Assembly (NCBI GenBank): GCA_902765855.1 | Contig: CACXBF010000016.1 | Location: forward strand, 1 to 64,000 | DNA: 64,000 nucleotides | Origin: an uncultured Ruminococcus sp. | GTDB lineage: Bacteria; Bacillota; Clostridia; Oscillospirales; Acutalibacteraceae | Direction of reading: 5' to 3' | In this document: one piece after another, positions 54,853-64,000 of the stretch | How positions within the stretch are numbered: the stretch's first letter is position 1 | Layout: each line of letters begins with the position of its first letter | The notes under the pieces: model-generated | Told to the model about the DNA's origin: nothing | The model's database searches: none | What the model saw: only the letters and a program-made list of their open reading frames with translations | Position numbers and translations under genes: made by a program

Positions 54853-57429
54853 ATGATTCTCGAAAATAAAGAAAACCTCGAAATGTCCCCTATTGAATCG
54901 TTCCACAACGGTGAGAATTATACAGCCTATAATTTCCTTGGCGTACATAAGGTAAAGACTGGTAAGGGAACATCTTTTGTGTTTCGTACTTGGGCGCCTA
55001 ATGCAAAGACTGTTTCAGTTGTCGGTACTTTCAATGACTGGGATAGAGAGAAAAATCCGATGCAGCGAATTAGTGATGGCGGAATCTGGGAATGCTATAT
55101 TGATGAGGGTATAGAAAACTTTACTATATATAAATATAGTATAGAAACTTTTGATGATGTTTGTATTCTCAAATCTGACCCATACGCTTATCACTATGAA
55201 ACACGCCCTAATAACGCATCTGTTTATTTTGATATTGACGGTTTTAAATGGACTGATGACAAATGGTATCAGCATAAGAAAAATACCTCTCATTATTCAA
55301 GTCCTGTAAATATTTATGAACTCCATGTTGGTTCATGGAGAAAGTATGCGGACGGAAATACTTTCTCTTATACAAAGCTTGCGGACGAGCTTATTCCTTA
55401 TGTTAAGGATATGGGCTATACACATATTGAACTTATGCCTTTGACAGAATATCCTTTCGATGCTTCTTGGGGATATCAGGTTACAGGATATTTTGCTCCG
55501 ACTGCACGATATGGCACACCTTTCGATTTTATGACGTTTATAGATAAATGCCATGAGGCAGGACTTTATGTTATTATGGACTGGGTTCCTGCTCATTTCC
55601 CAAGAGACTCTTATGGTCTTGCAAAATTTGATGGCACTCCTTGCTATGAATATGCTGACCCAAGAAAGGGCGAACACAAGGATTGGGGAACCCTTGTATT
55701 CGACTATGGCAAAAATGAGGTTGTAAGTTTCCTTATTTCGAGTGCTATATTCTGGATGGATTATTATCATATTGACGGAATCAGAGTTGACGCTGTTGCT
55801 TCTATGCTCTATCTTGATTATTCAAGGCGTGACGGCGAATGGGTTCCAAATAAATTTGGCGGTAAGGAAAATCTTGAGGCGGTTGCCTTCCTTAGAAGAC
55901 TTAATGAGGCGGCTTTCCAATATTTCCCTGAGGTTATGATGATTGCAGAAGAATCAACCTCTTGGCCAATGGTTTCTCGCCCTACATATTCGGGCGGTTT
56001 GGGCTTTAACTATAAGTGGAATATGGGCTGGATGAACGATATGCTCCACTATATTTCGCTTGACCCGCTCTATAGACCATTTAATCACGATAATCTTACA
56101 TTCTCATTCTATTATGCTTTCTCTGAGAACTTTGTTCTTCCGATTTCTCACGATGAGGTTGTTCATGGAAAGGCTTCTCTTATCAATAAGATGCCGGGCA
56201 GTTACGAGCAGAAGTTTGCAGGAGTTCGTACTTTTATGGCGTATATGATGGCTCACCCAGGTAAAAAGCTTGTTTTTATGGGTACTGAATTTGGTCAGTT
56301 TAAGGAATGGGATTATGCAACAGAGCTTGACTGGATGTTGACAAGCTATCCTGCACATAATCAGCTCAAGGAATATTTTAAGGCTATTAACCACTTCTAC
56401 CTTGAAAATAGTCCTCTCTGGGAGATTGACTTCTCTTGGGAAGGTTTTAACTGGATTTCTAATGATGACTATACGCAAAGCTGTATAAGCTTTAGAAGAA
56501 TAGATAAGAGCGGTAAGGAAATTATTGTTGTGTGCAACTTCCAGCCGGTTCTTAGAGAAAATTATTCTATTGGTGTTCCTTTTGATGGCACATATGCAGA
56601 AATATTCAATACAGAGGCAACTGAATTCGGCGGTTGCGGAATATCAAACGGCAAGGCGATTCGTTCAGATGGTGCTCCGATGCACGGATTTGAACAGTCT
56701 ATTACATTGACTTTGCCACCACTTTCTGTAATGTTCTTTAAGCTTGTAAGAAAGCGTGCAAAGAAAAAGGTTATTGACGCTGAGGTTACAGAGAAAAAGC
56801 CTAAGGCAAAAGCAAAAGCAAAGGCAAAACCAGTTTCTACAGACGCAAAGAGTGAAAAGAAAACTAAGACCACCAAGGCTAAGGCAAAATCAAAATCTAA
56901 ACTTATAGATGTTGAAGCTGTTGATGTCAAGGTTGAGCCTGCTGAAGTTAAGACAGAGCCAAAGACTAAGGCTAAGAAAGAAACTAAGGCGGAAGTCAAG
57001 GTTGAGCCTGCTGAAGTTAAGTCAGAGCCAAAGACTAAGGCTAAGAAAGAAACTAAGGCGGAAGTCAAGGTTGAGCCTGCTGAAGTTAAGACAGAGCCAA
57101 AGACCGAGGTTAAGAAAGAAACTGAGACGGAAGTCAAGGTTGAGCCTGCTGAAGTTAAGACAGAGCCAAAGACTAAGGCTAAGAAAGAAACTAAGGCGGA
57201 AGTCAAGGTTGAGCCTGCTGAAGTTAAGACAGAGCCAAAGACTAAGGCTAAGAGAGAAACTAAGGCGGAAGTCAAGGTTGAGACTGTCGAGGTTAAGGCA
57301 GAGACAAAGACTAAGGCTAAGAAAGAAACTAAGGCGGAAGTCAAGGTTGAGCCTGCTGAAGTTAAGTCAGAGCCCAAAACCGAGGTTAAGAAAGAAATTA
57401 AAAAACCAAGAAATAGCAAGAAAAAATAA
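54853..57429 (+). CDS. glgB: 1,4-alpha-glucan branching enzyme with a repetitive Lys-rich tail
   Basis: Makes alpha-1,6 branches in glycogen. An N-terminal CBM48 ([15 protein letters not shown]) precedes the GH13 barrel. The latter has [16 protein letters not shown] with the nucleophile, [10 protein letters not shown] with the acid/base Glu and [15 protein letters not shown] with the third Asp. A normal enzyme ends near residue 640. Here about 215 extra residues follow: Lys/Ala stretches ([12 protein letters not shown]) and then seven 23-residue units [20 protein letters not shown] with A-E-V. The start is the ATG at 54853 with AGGAGG seven bases upstream; an in-frame ATG at 54715 is rejected. 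First gene of glgBCDA. Confidence 0.95.
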   Translation: MILENKENLEMSPIESFHNGENYTAYNFLGVHKVKTGKGTSFVFRTWAPNAKTVSVVGTFNDWDREKNPMQRISDGGIWECYIDEGIENFTIYKYSIETFDDVCILKSDPYAYHYETRPNNASVYFDIDGFKWTDDKWYQHKKNTSHYSSPVNIYELHVGSWRKYADGNTFSYTKLADELIPYVKDMGYTHIELMPLTEYPFDASWGYQVTGYFAPTARYGTPFDFMTFIDKCHEAGLYVIMDWVPAHFPRDSYGLAKFDGTPCYEYADPRKGEHKDWGTLVFDYGKNEVVSFLISSAIFWMDYYHIDGIRVDAVASMLYLDYSRRDGEWVPNKFGGKENLEAVAFLRRLNEAAFQYFPEVMMIAEESTSWPMVSRPTYSGGLGFNYKWNMGWMNDMLHYISLDPLYRPFNHDNLTFSFYYAFSENFVLPISHDEVVHGKASLINKMPGSYEQKFAGVRTFMAYMMAHPGKKLVFMGTEFGQFKEWDYATELDWMLTSYPAHNQLKEYFKAINHFYLENSPLWEIDFSWEGFNWISNDDYTQSCISFRRIDKSGKEIIVVCNFQPVLRENYSIGVPFDGTYAEIFNTEATEFGGCGISNGKAIRSDGAPMHGFEQSITLTLPPLSVMFFKLVRKRAKKKVIDAEVTEKKPKAKAKAKAKPVSTDAKSEKKTKTTKAKAKSKSKLIDVEAVDVKVEPAEVKTEPKTKAKKETKAEVKVEPAEVKSEPKTKAKKETKAEVKVEPAEVKTEPKTEVKKETETEVKVEPAEVKTEPKTKAKKETKAEVKVEPAEVKTEPKTKAKRETKAEVKVETVEVKAETKTKAKKETKAEVKVEPAEVKSEPKTEVKKEIKKPRNSKKK
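56926..57408 (+). repeat. Seven tandem 69-bp repeats in the 3' end of glgB
   Basis: Units begin with GTCAAGGTTGA at 56926, 56995, 57064, 57133, 57202, 57271 and 57340, exactly 69 bases apart and in frame. Most units are nearly identical at the DNA level; the third has ACCGAGGTT and ACTGAGACG changes and the sixth has ACTGTCGAGG. Such identity indicates recent or ongoing expansion and contraction. Confidence 0.95.
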
Positions 57430-57501
57430 TATATAAGATGTTTACAAGATATTGAATATATAAAATCGGATAACAAAGGGTTATTCTAAGGAGGAGTACA
57501 G

Positions 57502-58716
57502 ATGTATCCAAAGCAAGAGGTCGTAGCAATGCTGCTTGCAGGTGGTCAGGGAAGCAGATTGGGCGTACTGACACAGAAAATCGCAAAGCCAGCAGTTCCG
57601 TATGGCGGTAAGTATCGTATAATTGATTTCCCACTCTCTAACTGTGTGAACTCAGGCATTGAGGCTGTCGGCGTTTTAACGCAATATCAGCCTTTAGTTC
57701 TTAATGAATATATAGGTAACGGTCAGCCTTGGGATTTGGACGGTATGAATGTTGGCGTTCAGGTTCTTTCACCATATGAGAAAAAGGGTGGTGCGGACTG
57801 GTATTCCGGTACAGCAAATGCTATATACCAAAATATAAACTACATAGATAGATATAATCCTGAGTATGTTGTAATTCTTTCAGGCGACCATATTTATAAG
57901 ATGGATTATTCTAAAATGGTTGCTTATCATAAGGAACATAATGCAGACTGTACTATTGCAGTTATTGATGTTCCGCTCGCAGAGGCTTCACGCTTTGGCA
58001 TTCTGAACACCAATCCTGATGGTTCTATCTACGAATTTGATGAAAAGCCGGCTCACCCAAAGAGTACAAATGCTTCTATGGGTATTTATGTATTCAGTTG
58101 GGATAAGCTCAGAAAGTATCTTATTGAGGATGAAGCTAATCCGGATTCTTCTAACGATTTTGGTAAGGATATTCTTCCCAAAATGCTTGCAGATGGTCAG
58201 AGAATGTTCGCTTATGAATTCTCAGGATATTGGAAAGATGTCGGAACTATCGAAAGTCTTTGGGAGTCTAATATGGACTTGCTCGACCCGAATGTTACTC
58301 TCGACCTTGCAGATGAAAATTGGAAAATTTATTCACGAAATCCTGTTGTTGCCCCACATTATGTCAGCCCGACAGGCGTTGTGCAAAATTCACTCATCTC
58401 TGATGGCTGTATAATTGAGGGAAATGTTGATTTCTCAGTTCTTTTCTCTAATGTTACTGTTGCTCCGGGTGCAGTTGTAAACGATTCAATACTTATGCCT
58501 GGTGTTGTGGTTGAGGAAGGCGCTGTAATTCAATATGCTATCGTATCTGAAAATGCAGTTATCAAGAAGAATGCAGTTGTTGGTGCAAGACCTGAGGATA
58601 TAGAAAACAAGGAAGATTGGGGAGTTGCCGTTGTTGGCGATAACCGTACAATAGGTGAGGGTGCTGTCGTTGCCCCGAAAGAAATGGTCTATGAAGATAA
58701 AGAGGGGGTAAACTGA
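57502..58716 (+). CDS. glgC: Glucose-1-phosphate adenylyltransferase, catalytic subunit
   Basis: Makes ADP-glucose from ATP and glucose-1-phosphate, the committed step of glycogen synthesis. The nucleotide motif is [13 protein letters not shown] with [20 protein letters not shown]. The catalytic Asp lies in [14 protein letters not shown], and the sugar-binding Lys in the [10 protein letters not shown] region. A left-handed beta-helix forms the C-terminus. Length 404 is normal for Firmicutes. AAGGAGGAG precedes the ATG. glgD follows after one base. Confidence 0.96.
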   Translation: MYPKQEVVAMLLAGGQGSRLGVLTQKIAKPAVPYGGKYRIIDFPLSNCVNSGIEAVGVLTQYQPLVLNEYIGNGQPWDLDGMNVGVQVLSPYEKKGGADWYSGTANAIYQNINYIDRYNPEYVVILSGDHIYKMDYSKMVAYHKEHNADCTIAVIDVPLAEASRFGILNTNPDGSIYEFDEKPAHPKSTNASMGIYVFSWDKLRKYLIEDEANPDSSNDFGKDILPKMLADGQRMFAYEFSGYWKDVGTIESLWESNMDLLDPNVTLDLADENWKIYSRNPVVAPHYVSPTGVVQNSLISDGCIIEGNVDFSVLFSNVTVAPGAVVNDSILMPGVVVEEGAVIQYAIVSENAVIKKNAVVGARPEDIENKEDWGVAVVGDNRTIGEGAVVAPKEMVYEDKEGVN

Positions 58717-58717
58717 T

Positions 58718-59833
58718 ATGCGTGGAAATAATGTTATAGGCTTGATTTTCACAAACCTTCACGGAGAGCTTATAAGCGAGCTTACTGATAAGAGAACTAT
58801 GGGTTCCGTTCCTTTTGGCGGAAAGTACAGACTTATAGACTTCCCTCTTTCTAATATGGTAAATTCAGGAATCAACAAGGTCGGTGTTATTACAAAGAAT
58901 AACTATCAATCACTTATGGATCACCTCGGAACAGGTAAGGCTTGGGATTTATCAAGAAAGCGTGACGGACTCTTTATTCTCCCTCCTTTTAACAATAGTG
59001 AGGAGGAATACAGAAATAGAATAAGCATTCTTAATTCCATTAAGAAATTCCTTATTAACTCTAAAGAGGAATATGTACTTATTTCCGATTGCGATACTGT
59101 TTGCAACATAGATTATCAGAATGTTCTTGAAAAGCATATTTCTAATGACGCTGATATTACTGTTGTATATAAAAGAGGTCAGTTACCAGAGCATCAGGAC
59201 GAACCAACGGTATTTTCTCTTGATTCTACTGGCAGAGTTAAAGATGTCCTCATTAACCCAATTATTGAAGGTCCTTGTAGTTTTTACCTTAATAAGATTC
59301 TTATGAAGCGTGAGCTTTTGATTTCTCTTGTAAGCGAATGTGTAAGCAAGAATAAGAATAACTTTAAGAGGGATATTATTCAGGGACAATTTGATAAACT
59401 TAAAATTTATGGCTATGAATTTGAGGGCTTCTGTGCAGTTATGGATTCTATGAGCAGCTATTTCAATGCAAATATGCAGCTAATGGATTTGAATATAAGA
59501 AACGATCTTTTCAACTCTGCAAGACCGATATATACAAAGGTTCGTGACGATATGCCAACAAGATATGGTCTTGGCTCTAATGTTAAGAATACGCTTATCG
59601 GAAACGGCTGCGTTATTGAAGGCGAAGTTGAAAACTGTGTACTCTTTAAGGGTGTTCATATCGGTAAGGGGGCAAAGGTCAGCAACTGCGTTATAATGCA
59701 GGATACAGTCATTGGTGCAGGCTCTAACCTTAGCTATGTTATAGCTGATAAAGATGTTATTATAAAGGATAATCGCTCTCTGATGGGTTTCCTTACATAT
59801 CCTGTTTATATTAACAAGGCAAGCAAAGTCTGA
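58718..59833 (+). CDS. glgD: Glucose-1-phosphate adenylyltransferase, GlgD subunit
   Basis: A 371-residue GlgC paralogue that in Firmicutes forms a hetero-oligomer with GlgC and modulates it. The start of the nucleotide fold is degenerate: the G-G-Q-G-S-R-L loop is replaced by FTNLHGELISELTDKRTMGS, while VPFGGKYRLIDFPLSNMVNS is kept. VLISDCDTVCNIDY replaces the catalytic GDH motif. These changes are expected of GlgD. GGGGGT lies before the ATG at 58718, two bases after the glgC stop. Confidence 0.94.
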   Translation: MRGNNVIGLIFTNLHGELISELTDKRTMGSVPFGGKYRLIDFPLSNMVNSGINKVGVITKNNYQSLMDHLGTGKAWDLSRKRDGLFILPPFNNSEEEYRNRISILNSIKKFLINSKEEYVLISDCDTVCNIDYQNVLEKHISNDADITVVYKRGQLPEHQDEPTVFSLDSTGRVKDVLINPIIEGPCSFYLNKILMKRELLISLVSECVSKNKNNFKRDIIQGQFDKLKIYGYEFEGFCAVMDSMSSYFNANMQLMDLNIRNDLFNSARPIYTKVRDDMPTRYGLGSNVKNTLIGNGCVIEGEVENCVLFKGVHIGKGAKVSNCVIMQDTVIGAGSNLSYVIADKDVIIKDNRSLMGFLTYPVYINKASKV

Positions 59834-59971
59834 TTTTAAAGCTTAAATAACTCTCTTAATGAGAGCGGTTATATGCCGATGCTGTGTATGGGCTTTCATA
59901 CTATCGACATATATATAATAAAAATATTCTTTACAATGCTTTTTGGATTGTAGTTTAAGGAGGTATAAACC

Positions 59972-61396
59972 TTGAAGGTTTTATTTGTAACAAGTGAAGC
60001 TCAGCCGTTTGCAGCATCAGGCGGTCTGGCAGATGTTTCCGGTTCGTTGCCGCAGGCTCTTCGCAGAAGGTTGATAGGCACAAGAATTGTTATGCCACTT
60101 TATGATGAAATACCACAAAATCTAAAAGACGAAATGCGTTTTATTACAAGTCTTTCTGTGCCTGTTGCGTGGAGAAGACAGTATTGCGGTGTTTTTGAGG
60201 CTCGCTGGGGCGGAGTAATTTATTATTTCCTCGATAACCAGTATTACTTTAAGCGTTCAGGTCTTTATGGCCATTATGATGATGCAGAGCGGTTCGCTTT
60301 CTTCTCAAGAGCGGTTCTCGAAATGCTTCCATTTATCGACTTTAAGCCTGATATTATTCATTGTAACGATTGGCAAACGGCTCTCGTACCTACATACTAT
60401 TCACTTTTCTATGGGCAAAATCAGTGGTACCAGGGTATTAAGACTATCTTTACTATTCATAATATCCAGTATCAAGGTAAGTATGGTACGGAGCTTTATG
60501 AAGAGGTTGTTGGTATTCCACCACATCAGCGTTCAGTCCTCGATTGGGACGGTTGCATTAACTTTATGAAGGGTGCTATCGAAACAGCTAACAGAGTAAC
60601 AACAGTTAGTCCAAGTTATGCTTGGGAAATTCGTGACCCATGGTTCTCACATGGTCTTGACCCGATTCTTAATGCCCGTTCATGGAAGCTTTGCGGTATT
60701 CTGAATGGTATTGATACTGACTCTTATAATCCTGAAACGGATATTCAGATTTATAATAACTTTAGTGTTGATGACCTCAGCGGTAAGGCTGAAAATAAGC
60801 GTAAACTTCAGGAACGTCTCGCACTTGAGCAAAATCCTGATGTGCCGATTATTGCTATGGTTACAAGACTTGTATCTCATAAGGGGCTTGACCTTGTTAA
60901 GGCAGCTCTTGACCAAATGATGCGTGAGGAGTATATCCAGTTCGTAATACTTGGTTCGGGCGATTGGGAATATGAAAGCTTTTTCCAGTCTATGCAGGAT
61001 AGATATCCAGGCAGACTTTGTGCTTGCCATGGCTTTATTCCTGAGCTTTCAAGAAAGATTTATGCAGGTGCGGATATGTTCCTGATGCCTTCTAAGGCAG
61101 AGCCTTGCGGACTTTCTCAGATGATTGCTCTCCGCTATGGTACTATTCCGATTGTTCGTGAGGTTGGCGGTCTTCGTGACTCTATTCAGGATAGCGAAAA
61201 CGGTGAAGGTAACGGCTTTACTTTCAAGAATTACGATGCAATGGATATGCTTGGTGCTGTAAGAAGAGCTATTGCAGGATATTGGCAGCGTGATGGCTGG
61301 AATGTTCTTGTTAAGCGTGCTATGACATGGGATTTGAGCTGGAACAGAAGTGCCGGCGATTATATCAATCTTTATAAGACTGTTATTAACGAATGA
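59972..61396 (+). CDS. glgA: Glycogen synthase GlgA
   Basis: A 474-residue GT5 enzyme that elongates glycogen from ADP-glucose. The N-terminal motif reads VTSEAQPFAASGGLADVSGS, where the usual K-T-G-G-L is A-S-G-G-L. IHCNDWQTALVPTYY, TIHNIQYQGKY and the C-terminal LMPSKAEPCGLSQMIALRYG are family motifs. The start is TTG at 59972 with TTAAGGAGGTATAAACC upstream. It lies 138 bases after glgD in a stretch without a strong terminator, and probably belongs to the same operon. Confidence 0.95.
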   Translation: MKVLFVTSEAQPFAASGGLADVSGSLPQALRRRLIGTRIVMPLYDEIPQNLKDEMRFITSLSVPVAWRRQYCGVFEARWGGVIYYFLDNQYYFKRSGLYGHYDDAERFAFFSRAVLEMLPFIDFKPDIIHCNDWQTALVPTYYSLFYGQNQWYQGIKTIFTIHNIQYQGKYGTELYEEVVGIPPHQRSVLDWDGCINFMKGAIETANRVTTVSPSYAWEIRDPWFSHGLDPILNARSWKLCGILNGIDTDSYNPETDIQIYNNFSVDDLSGKAENKRKLQERLALEQNPDVPIIAMVTRLVSHKGLDLVKAALDQMMREEYIQFVILGSGDWEYESFFQSMQDRYPGRLCACHGFIPELSRKIYAGADMFLMPSKAEPCGLSQMIALRYGTIPIVREVGGLRDSIQDSENGEGNGFTFKNYDAMDMLGAVRRAIAGYWQRDGWNVLVKRAMTWDLSWNRSAGDYINLYKTVINE

Positions 61397-61435
61397 TTTT
61401 GTTAATGATTGAACTAAAATTGAATAGCTAATAAT

Positions 61436-61471
61436 AAAGACGAGTGATGGCTTAGGCTGTCACTCGTCTTT
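61436..61471 (+). terminator. Terminator of the glg operon
   Basis: AAAGACGAGTGA (61436-61447) pairs with TCACTCGTCTTT (61460-61471), followed by TTCTTTTTG. Confidence 0.88.
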
Positions 61472-61596
61472 TTCTTTTTGAGATATAAATAACAGAAATT
61501 TTCATATATAATCTTGTGTAACAGATTTGTAAGTTGATTTAGAGCATAAATCATATTATTCTTAATTATGGATAATATAATGTGCATTTGATAAAA

Positions 61597-61740
61597 ATTA
61601 AAAGTTTCGCTCAAGTCTTTTCAAAGACTCGTAGGTCAAGGACAACGCCCTTGTCGCCGTCCGCAGAAGGCGAAACACTTTATGCTCCTCAAAATGTGGG
61701 AGTGTAGAAAAACCTCGCAGAGGTTCCCTGAAAGATAAAC
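61597..61740 (+). repeat. Interspersed hairpin repeat, long subtype
   Basis: AATTAAAAGTTTCGCTCAAG header, AGTCTTTTCAAAGACT, CAAGGACAACGCCCTTG, CGCCGTCCGCAGAAGGCG, then AACACTTTATGCTCCTC, GTAGAAAAACCTCGCAGAGG and TTCCCTGAAAGATAAA. Its second half parallels the copy at 1994-2184. It occupies most of the gap before the peptide-binding lipoprotein gene. Confidence 0.7.
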
Positions 61741-61819
61741 ATTTATGAAAATGTTGAATTTTAAAGTTATTATCGAACTTATGTGTTAATATAGATAGAT
61801 TTTGGCAAGGAGAATTTCT

Positions 61820-63421
61820 ATGCGTTTTGTGAAAATGTTTTTAGCCGGCTTTTTGGTGCTTAGTCTTATATCTTTTATGTATGGCTGTTCTGATGATGGG
61901 GTAAAATCAGAACTGACTATAAAATATAATATCGAAAGTGAGCCTATTACACTTGACCCACAGGTTGCAAACGATAGTTCATCAAGACTTGTAATTCTTA
62001 ATATTTTTGAGGGGCTTATGAAGCTTGATGAAAATGACAGAGCCATTCTTGGAGCGGCAGAAAGCTATGAGGCAAATAATGACTATACACATTTTATATT
62101 TACTTTGCGTGATGGTTTAAAATGGAATGATGGTACTGCTCTTACGGCAAATGATTTTAGGTACGGAATTGTGAGGGCATTATCGCCTGAAACTGATTCT
62201 GAAACAGTTGAGGACCTTTATTGCGTGAAAAATGCGGAAAAATTTCATAAAGGTAATGCTAAAGAATCAGAACTTGGAATAAGTGTCGATGAAAATAAAA
62301 TAATCTTTGATTTGGAATATTCGGACGAGGCTTTTCCTAAGGTTTTGACCTTTCCGCCAACTATGCCTTGCAATGAAAAATTCTTTCTGTCAACCAAAGG
62401 ACAGTATGGCAGAGATGACGAGTTTATTTTATCAAATGGGGCTTTCTATATTAAAAGCTATGGTTGGTCTCATAACAATAGTATAAGTCTTATAAATAAC
62501 AAAAATTATGTTGGCGATAAAAAGGCTATTCCTACGGGAGTTGATATTTCAATAGGAAATATAGACAATGGTTATCAGGCTATTGTTGATGGAAAAGTAG
62601 ATTGTTACGCCATTTCGGGCAGTGATTTAGAAAGTGCAAAAAATTCTGGAATGACAATTAAGGAATATGATGATACAACATGGGGTATTTGCTTTAATAT
62701 GCAAAATAAAACTATGCAGAATAGTAATATAAGAAAGGGTTTGCTAAAGGCTCTTAATAGGGAAAATATTGAAAAAGCTGTGCCTGAACATTATAACATT
62801 ACAAGAGGAATTGTGCCGAAATCTGTGGAAGTCGGTTCGCAGAATTATCGTACAAAAGCTGGCGAGATGTATCTTAAACACGATAAAAATGCAAGACAGT
62901 TTGTTTATGATGGTATGCAGGAGCTTGAATTAACAAGGCTTACTGATATTGAGATTCTTTGTCCCGATGATGAAAAACTTCAACCGCTTATCAATGAAAT
63001 ACTTGAGGATTGGAACAAAAGTACAGGATATTATTTTAATAAAAATCCTGTTTCCCAATCTGAACTTGAATATGCTGTTTCTGTTGGCAATTATACAGCG
63101 GCATTTTTGCCTATTCAGAGCGACGGAGATTCTCCGTTTGATACACTAAAAAAATTTCGTACAGATGAAAATGGTAATGTATCAGGTTTAAGCTCAAAGG
63201 ACTACGATTCTTATATCGAAAAAATAGAAAATTCTTCAGATTATGAGAGTTTAGATACAATTATTAAAGCTGAAAAATATCTTTGCGATAATGCGATATT
63301 TTATCCGATTTGTACTGAAACAAGATATTATGCAAGTACAGAGGGGATAGTGGGAGTAATGTTTCATCAGTTTGGTGCTGAAGCAGATTTTCGATATGCT
63401 TCAGCGGTTGAAAAACAGTGA
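61820..63421 (+). CDS. OppA-like solute-binding lipoprotein (family 5)
   Basis: A 533-residue lipoprotein with lipobox FMYGC (Cys at about 23) and the family 5 fold: EPITLDPQVANDSS, NIFEGLMKLDE, FTLRDGLKWNDGTALTANDF and, late, ATLP-like EYAVSVGNYTAAFLPIQ. It binds oligopeptides or similar ligands for an Opp-type importer. The start is the ATG at 61820 with AAGGAG upstream. No permease or ATPase genes are adjacent, so it is an orphan binding protein, possibly used by a remote transporter. Confidence 0.9.
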   Translation: MRFVKMFLAGFLVLSLISFMYGCSDDGVKSELTIKYNIESEPITLDPQVANDSSSRLVILNIFEGLMKLDENDRAILGAAESYEANNDYTHFIFTLRDGLKWNDGTALTANDFRYGIVRALSPETDSETVEDLYCVKNAEKFHKGNAKESELGISVDENKIIFDLEYSDEAFPKVLTFPPTMPCNEKFFLSTKGQYGRDDEFILSNGAFYIKSYGWSHNNSISLINNKNYVGDKKAIPTGVDISIGNIDNGYQAIVDGKVDCYAISGSDLESAKNSGMTIKEYDDTTWGICFNMQNKTMQNSNIRKGLLKALNRENIEKAVPEHYNITRGIVPKSVEVGSQNYRTKAGEMYLKHDKNARQFVYDGMQELELTRLTDIEILCPDDEKLQPLINEILEDWNKSTGYYFNKNPVSQSELEYAVSVGNYTAAFLPIQSDGDSPFDTLKKFRTDENGNVSGLSSKDYDSYIEKIENSSDYESLDTIIKAEKYLCDNAIFYPICTETRYYASTEGIVGVMFHQFGAEADFRYASAVEKQ

Positions 63422-63429
63422 TATAAATA

Positions 63430-63456
63430 AAAGGGGCGAATACAATTCGTCCCTTT
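63430..63456. terminator. Bidirectional terminator
   Basis: AAAGGGGCGAAT (63430-63441) pairs with ATTCGTCCCTTT (63445-63456), with ATTTTTG following on the plus strand. It separates convergent genes. Confidence 0.8.
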
Positions 63457-63478
63457 ATTTTTGCGAAATTTATAGTTA

Positions 63479-64000
63479 TTAAGCGAGAAGTAAGCAAAAA
63501 TCTTCTACGCTTAATCCTTTATGCAAGGCACAATTTAAAGACATTCCAACAAGACGGGAAGCTCTTTCGATTAAAAGGTCTATCTCTCTTGGGGTTACTA
63601 TCATTTGTTCTCCACGAGGAGATACCAGACCTTTTTGCTGATATGAGAGTTTTGCTTCAGGTATAAGCTCTAATGCAAGAGTTTGTGCGTCAACTACGGT
63701 TGGAACGCCTATGCCTATGACGGGTATTCCCATTGTTTCTTTATTAAGGCTAAGACGATGATTTCCAACGCCTGAACCCGGAGAAATTCCTGCGTCTGAA
63801 ATCTGTATTGTACAGCCAAGCCTTGAAAGACTTCTTGAGGCAAGAGCGTCAATGGCTATTACCGCCGAGGGTTTTATACTCTCGACAACGCTCTTGATGA
63901 GTTCGCCTGTTTCTATTCCTGTCTGACCGAGAACTCCCGGTGCAAGAACAGCAACTGAACGAAGTCCGGAAAGCCCTAATGAACGCTTTAATTCGCCTGT
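63479..64000 (-). CDS. gpr: Spore germination protease Gpr, C-terminal part
   Basis: Partial: the gene continues beyond the right edge, and about 173 C-terminal residues are present. It cleaves small acid-soluble spore proteins when spores germinate. Recognisable segments are LAPGVLGQTGIETGELIK, the active-site region VIAIDALASRSLSRLGCTIQ, ISPGSGVGNHR and GIPVIGIGVPTVVDA. The protein ends in an Arg/Leu-rich helix. Its presence, with ytaF, implies a spore-forming lineage. Confidence 0.93.
   Translation of the reverse strand, partial: TGELKRSLGLSGLRSVAVLAPGVLGQTGIETGELIKSVVESIKPSAVIAIDALASRSLSRLGCTIQISDAGISPGSGVGNHRLSLNKETMGIPVIGIGVPTVVDAQTLALELIPEAKLSYQQKGLVSPRGEQMIVTPREIDLLIERASRLVGMSLNCALHKGLSVEDFCLLLA

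Noticed and set aside
57100-57408. CRISPR-like regular repeat spacing
   Set aside because: The 69-bp units are contiguous and in frame within glgB, with no spacers.
56562-57476. 304-residue frame opposite the glgB tail
   Set aside because: It is the antisense of the 69-bp repeat; length comes from the repeat phase, and it lacks a ribosome site and known domains.

Overview
The window is AT-rich DNA from a low-GC Gram-positive anaerobe of the class Clostridia, most like the Ruminococcus/Oscillospiraceae group. The evidence is strong AGGAGG ribosome sites, frequent TTG and GTG starts, a dgt-dnaG-rpoD operon, lipobox lipoproteins without outer-membrane genes, and two sporulation-type genes (ytaF-like and gpr). 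The carbohydrate genes (a MalEFG-type importer, a lipoprotein alpha-amylase and a complete glgBCDA operon) suggest a starch or maltodextrin user that stores glycogen. The species cannot be fixed from the sequence alone. No tRNA, rRNA, CRISPR array, transposase or phage gene was seen.

Layout. 1-8.7 kb: tetR, mnmA, nadA, a small lipoprotein, a NatAB-like ABC pair, a membrane-anchored unknown and a PrsA/SurA-like lipoprotein. 8.8-12.2 kb: glyA, a doubly frameshifted HXXEE membrane-protein pseudogene, an XRE regulator with a period-5 glycine repeat, and a YgjP-like metallopeptidase. 12.2-16.5 kb: a MarR regulator with two ABC exporter half-transporters forming a heterodimer with one degenerate ATP site. 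17.2-21.1 kb: dgt-dnaG-rpoD. 21.4-25.2 kb: a Ca2+-type P-ATPase and a YtaF-like protein. 25.6-31.5 kb: malE-malF-malG-amylase. 32.0-43.3 kb: a PP2C phosphatase, a Ser/Thr kinase, two small membrane proteins and a ~2600-residue Ig-repeat surface protein. 43.4-48 kb: a HAD hydrolase, hisS, mgsA, a MinD-like ATPase and a DUF368 protein. 48-54.3 kb: a minus-strand run of response regulator, histidine kinase, HtrA, RecQ, Ogt and ASCH. 54.7-61.4 kb: glgB-glgC-glgD-glgA. 61.8-64 kb: an orphan peptide-binding lipoprotein and the 3' part of gpr.

How the genes work together. Extracellular alpha-glucans would be cut by the lipoprotein amylase and imported by MalEFG, whose ATPase is not encoded here. Surplus glucose-1-phosphate would be stored by GlgC/GlgD, GlgA and GlgB. 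The RR-HK-HtrA cluster resembles a CssRS-HtrA cell-envelope stress circuit. The MarR-ABC cassette looks like a self-regulated drug exporter.

The least ordinary locus is the PP2C-STPK-giant Ig protein operon. It pairs a transmembrane kinase and its phosphatase with a membrane protein carrying three T-x-V-L motifs and a surface protein built from four rounds of a three-module super-repeat. The kinase and giant genes each carry a single-base frameshift as read here. Other unusual points are a family of modular hairpin repeats at operon ends, one of which encodes the C-terminus of the Ca2+-ATPase, and a seven-copy 69-bp repeat giving glgB a Lys/Glu/Ala tail.
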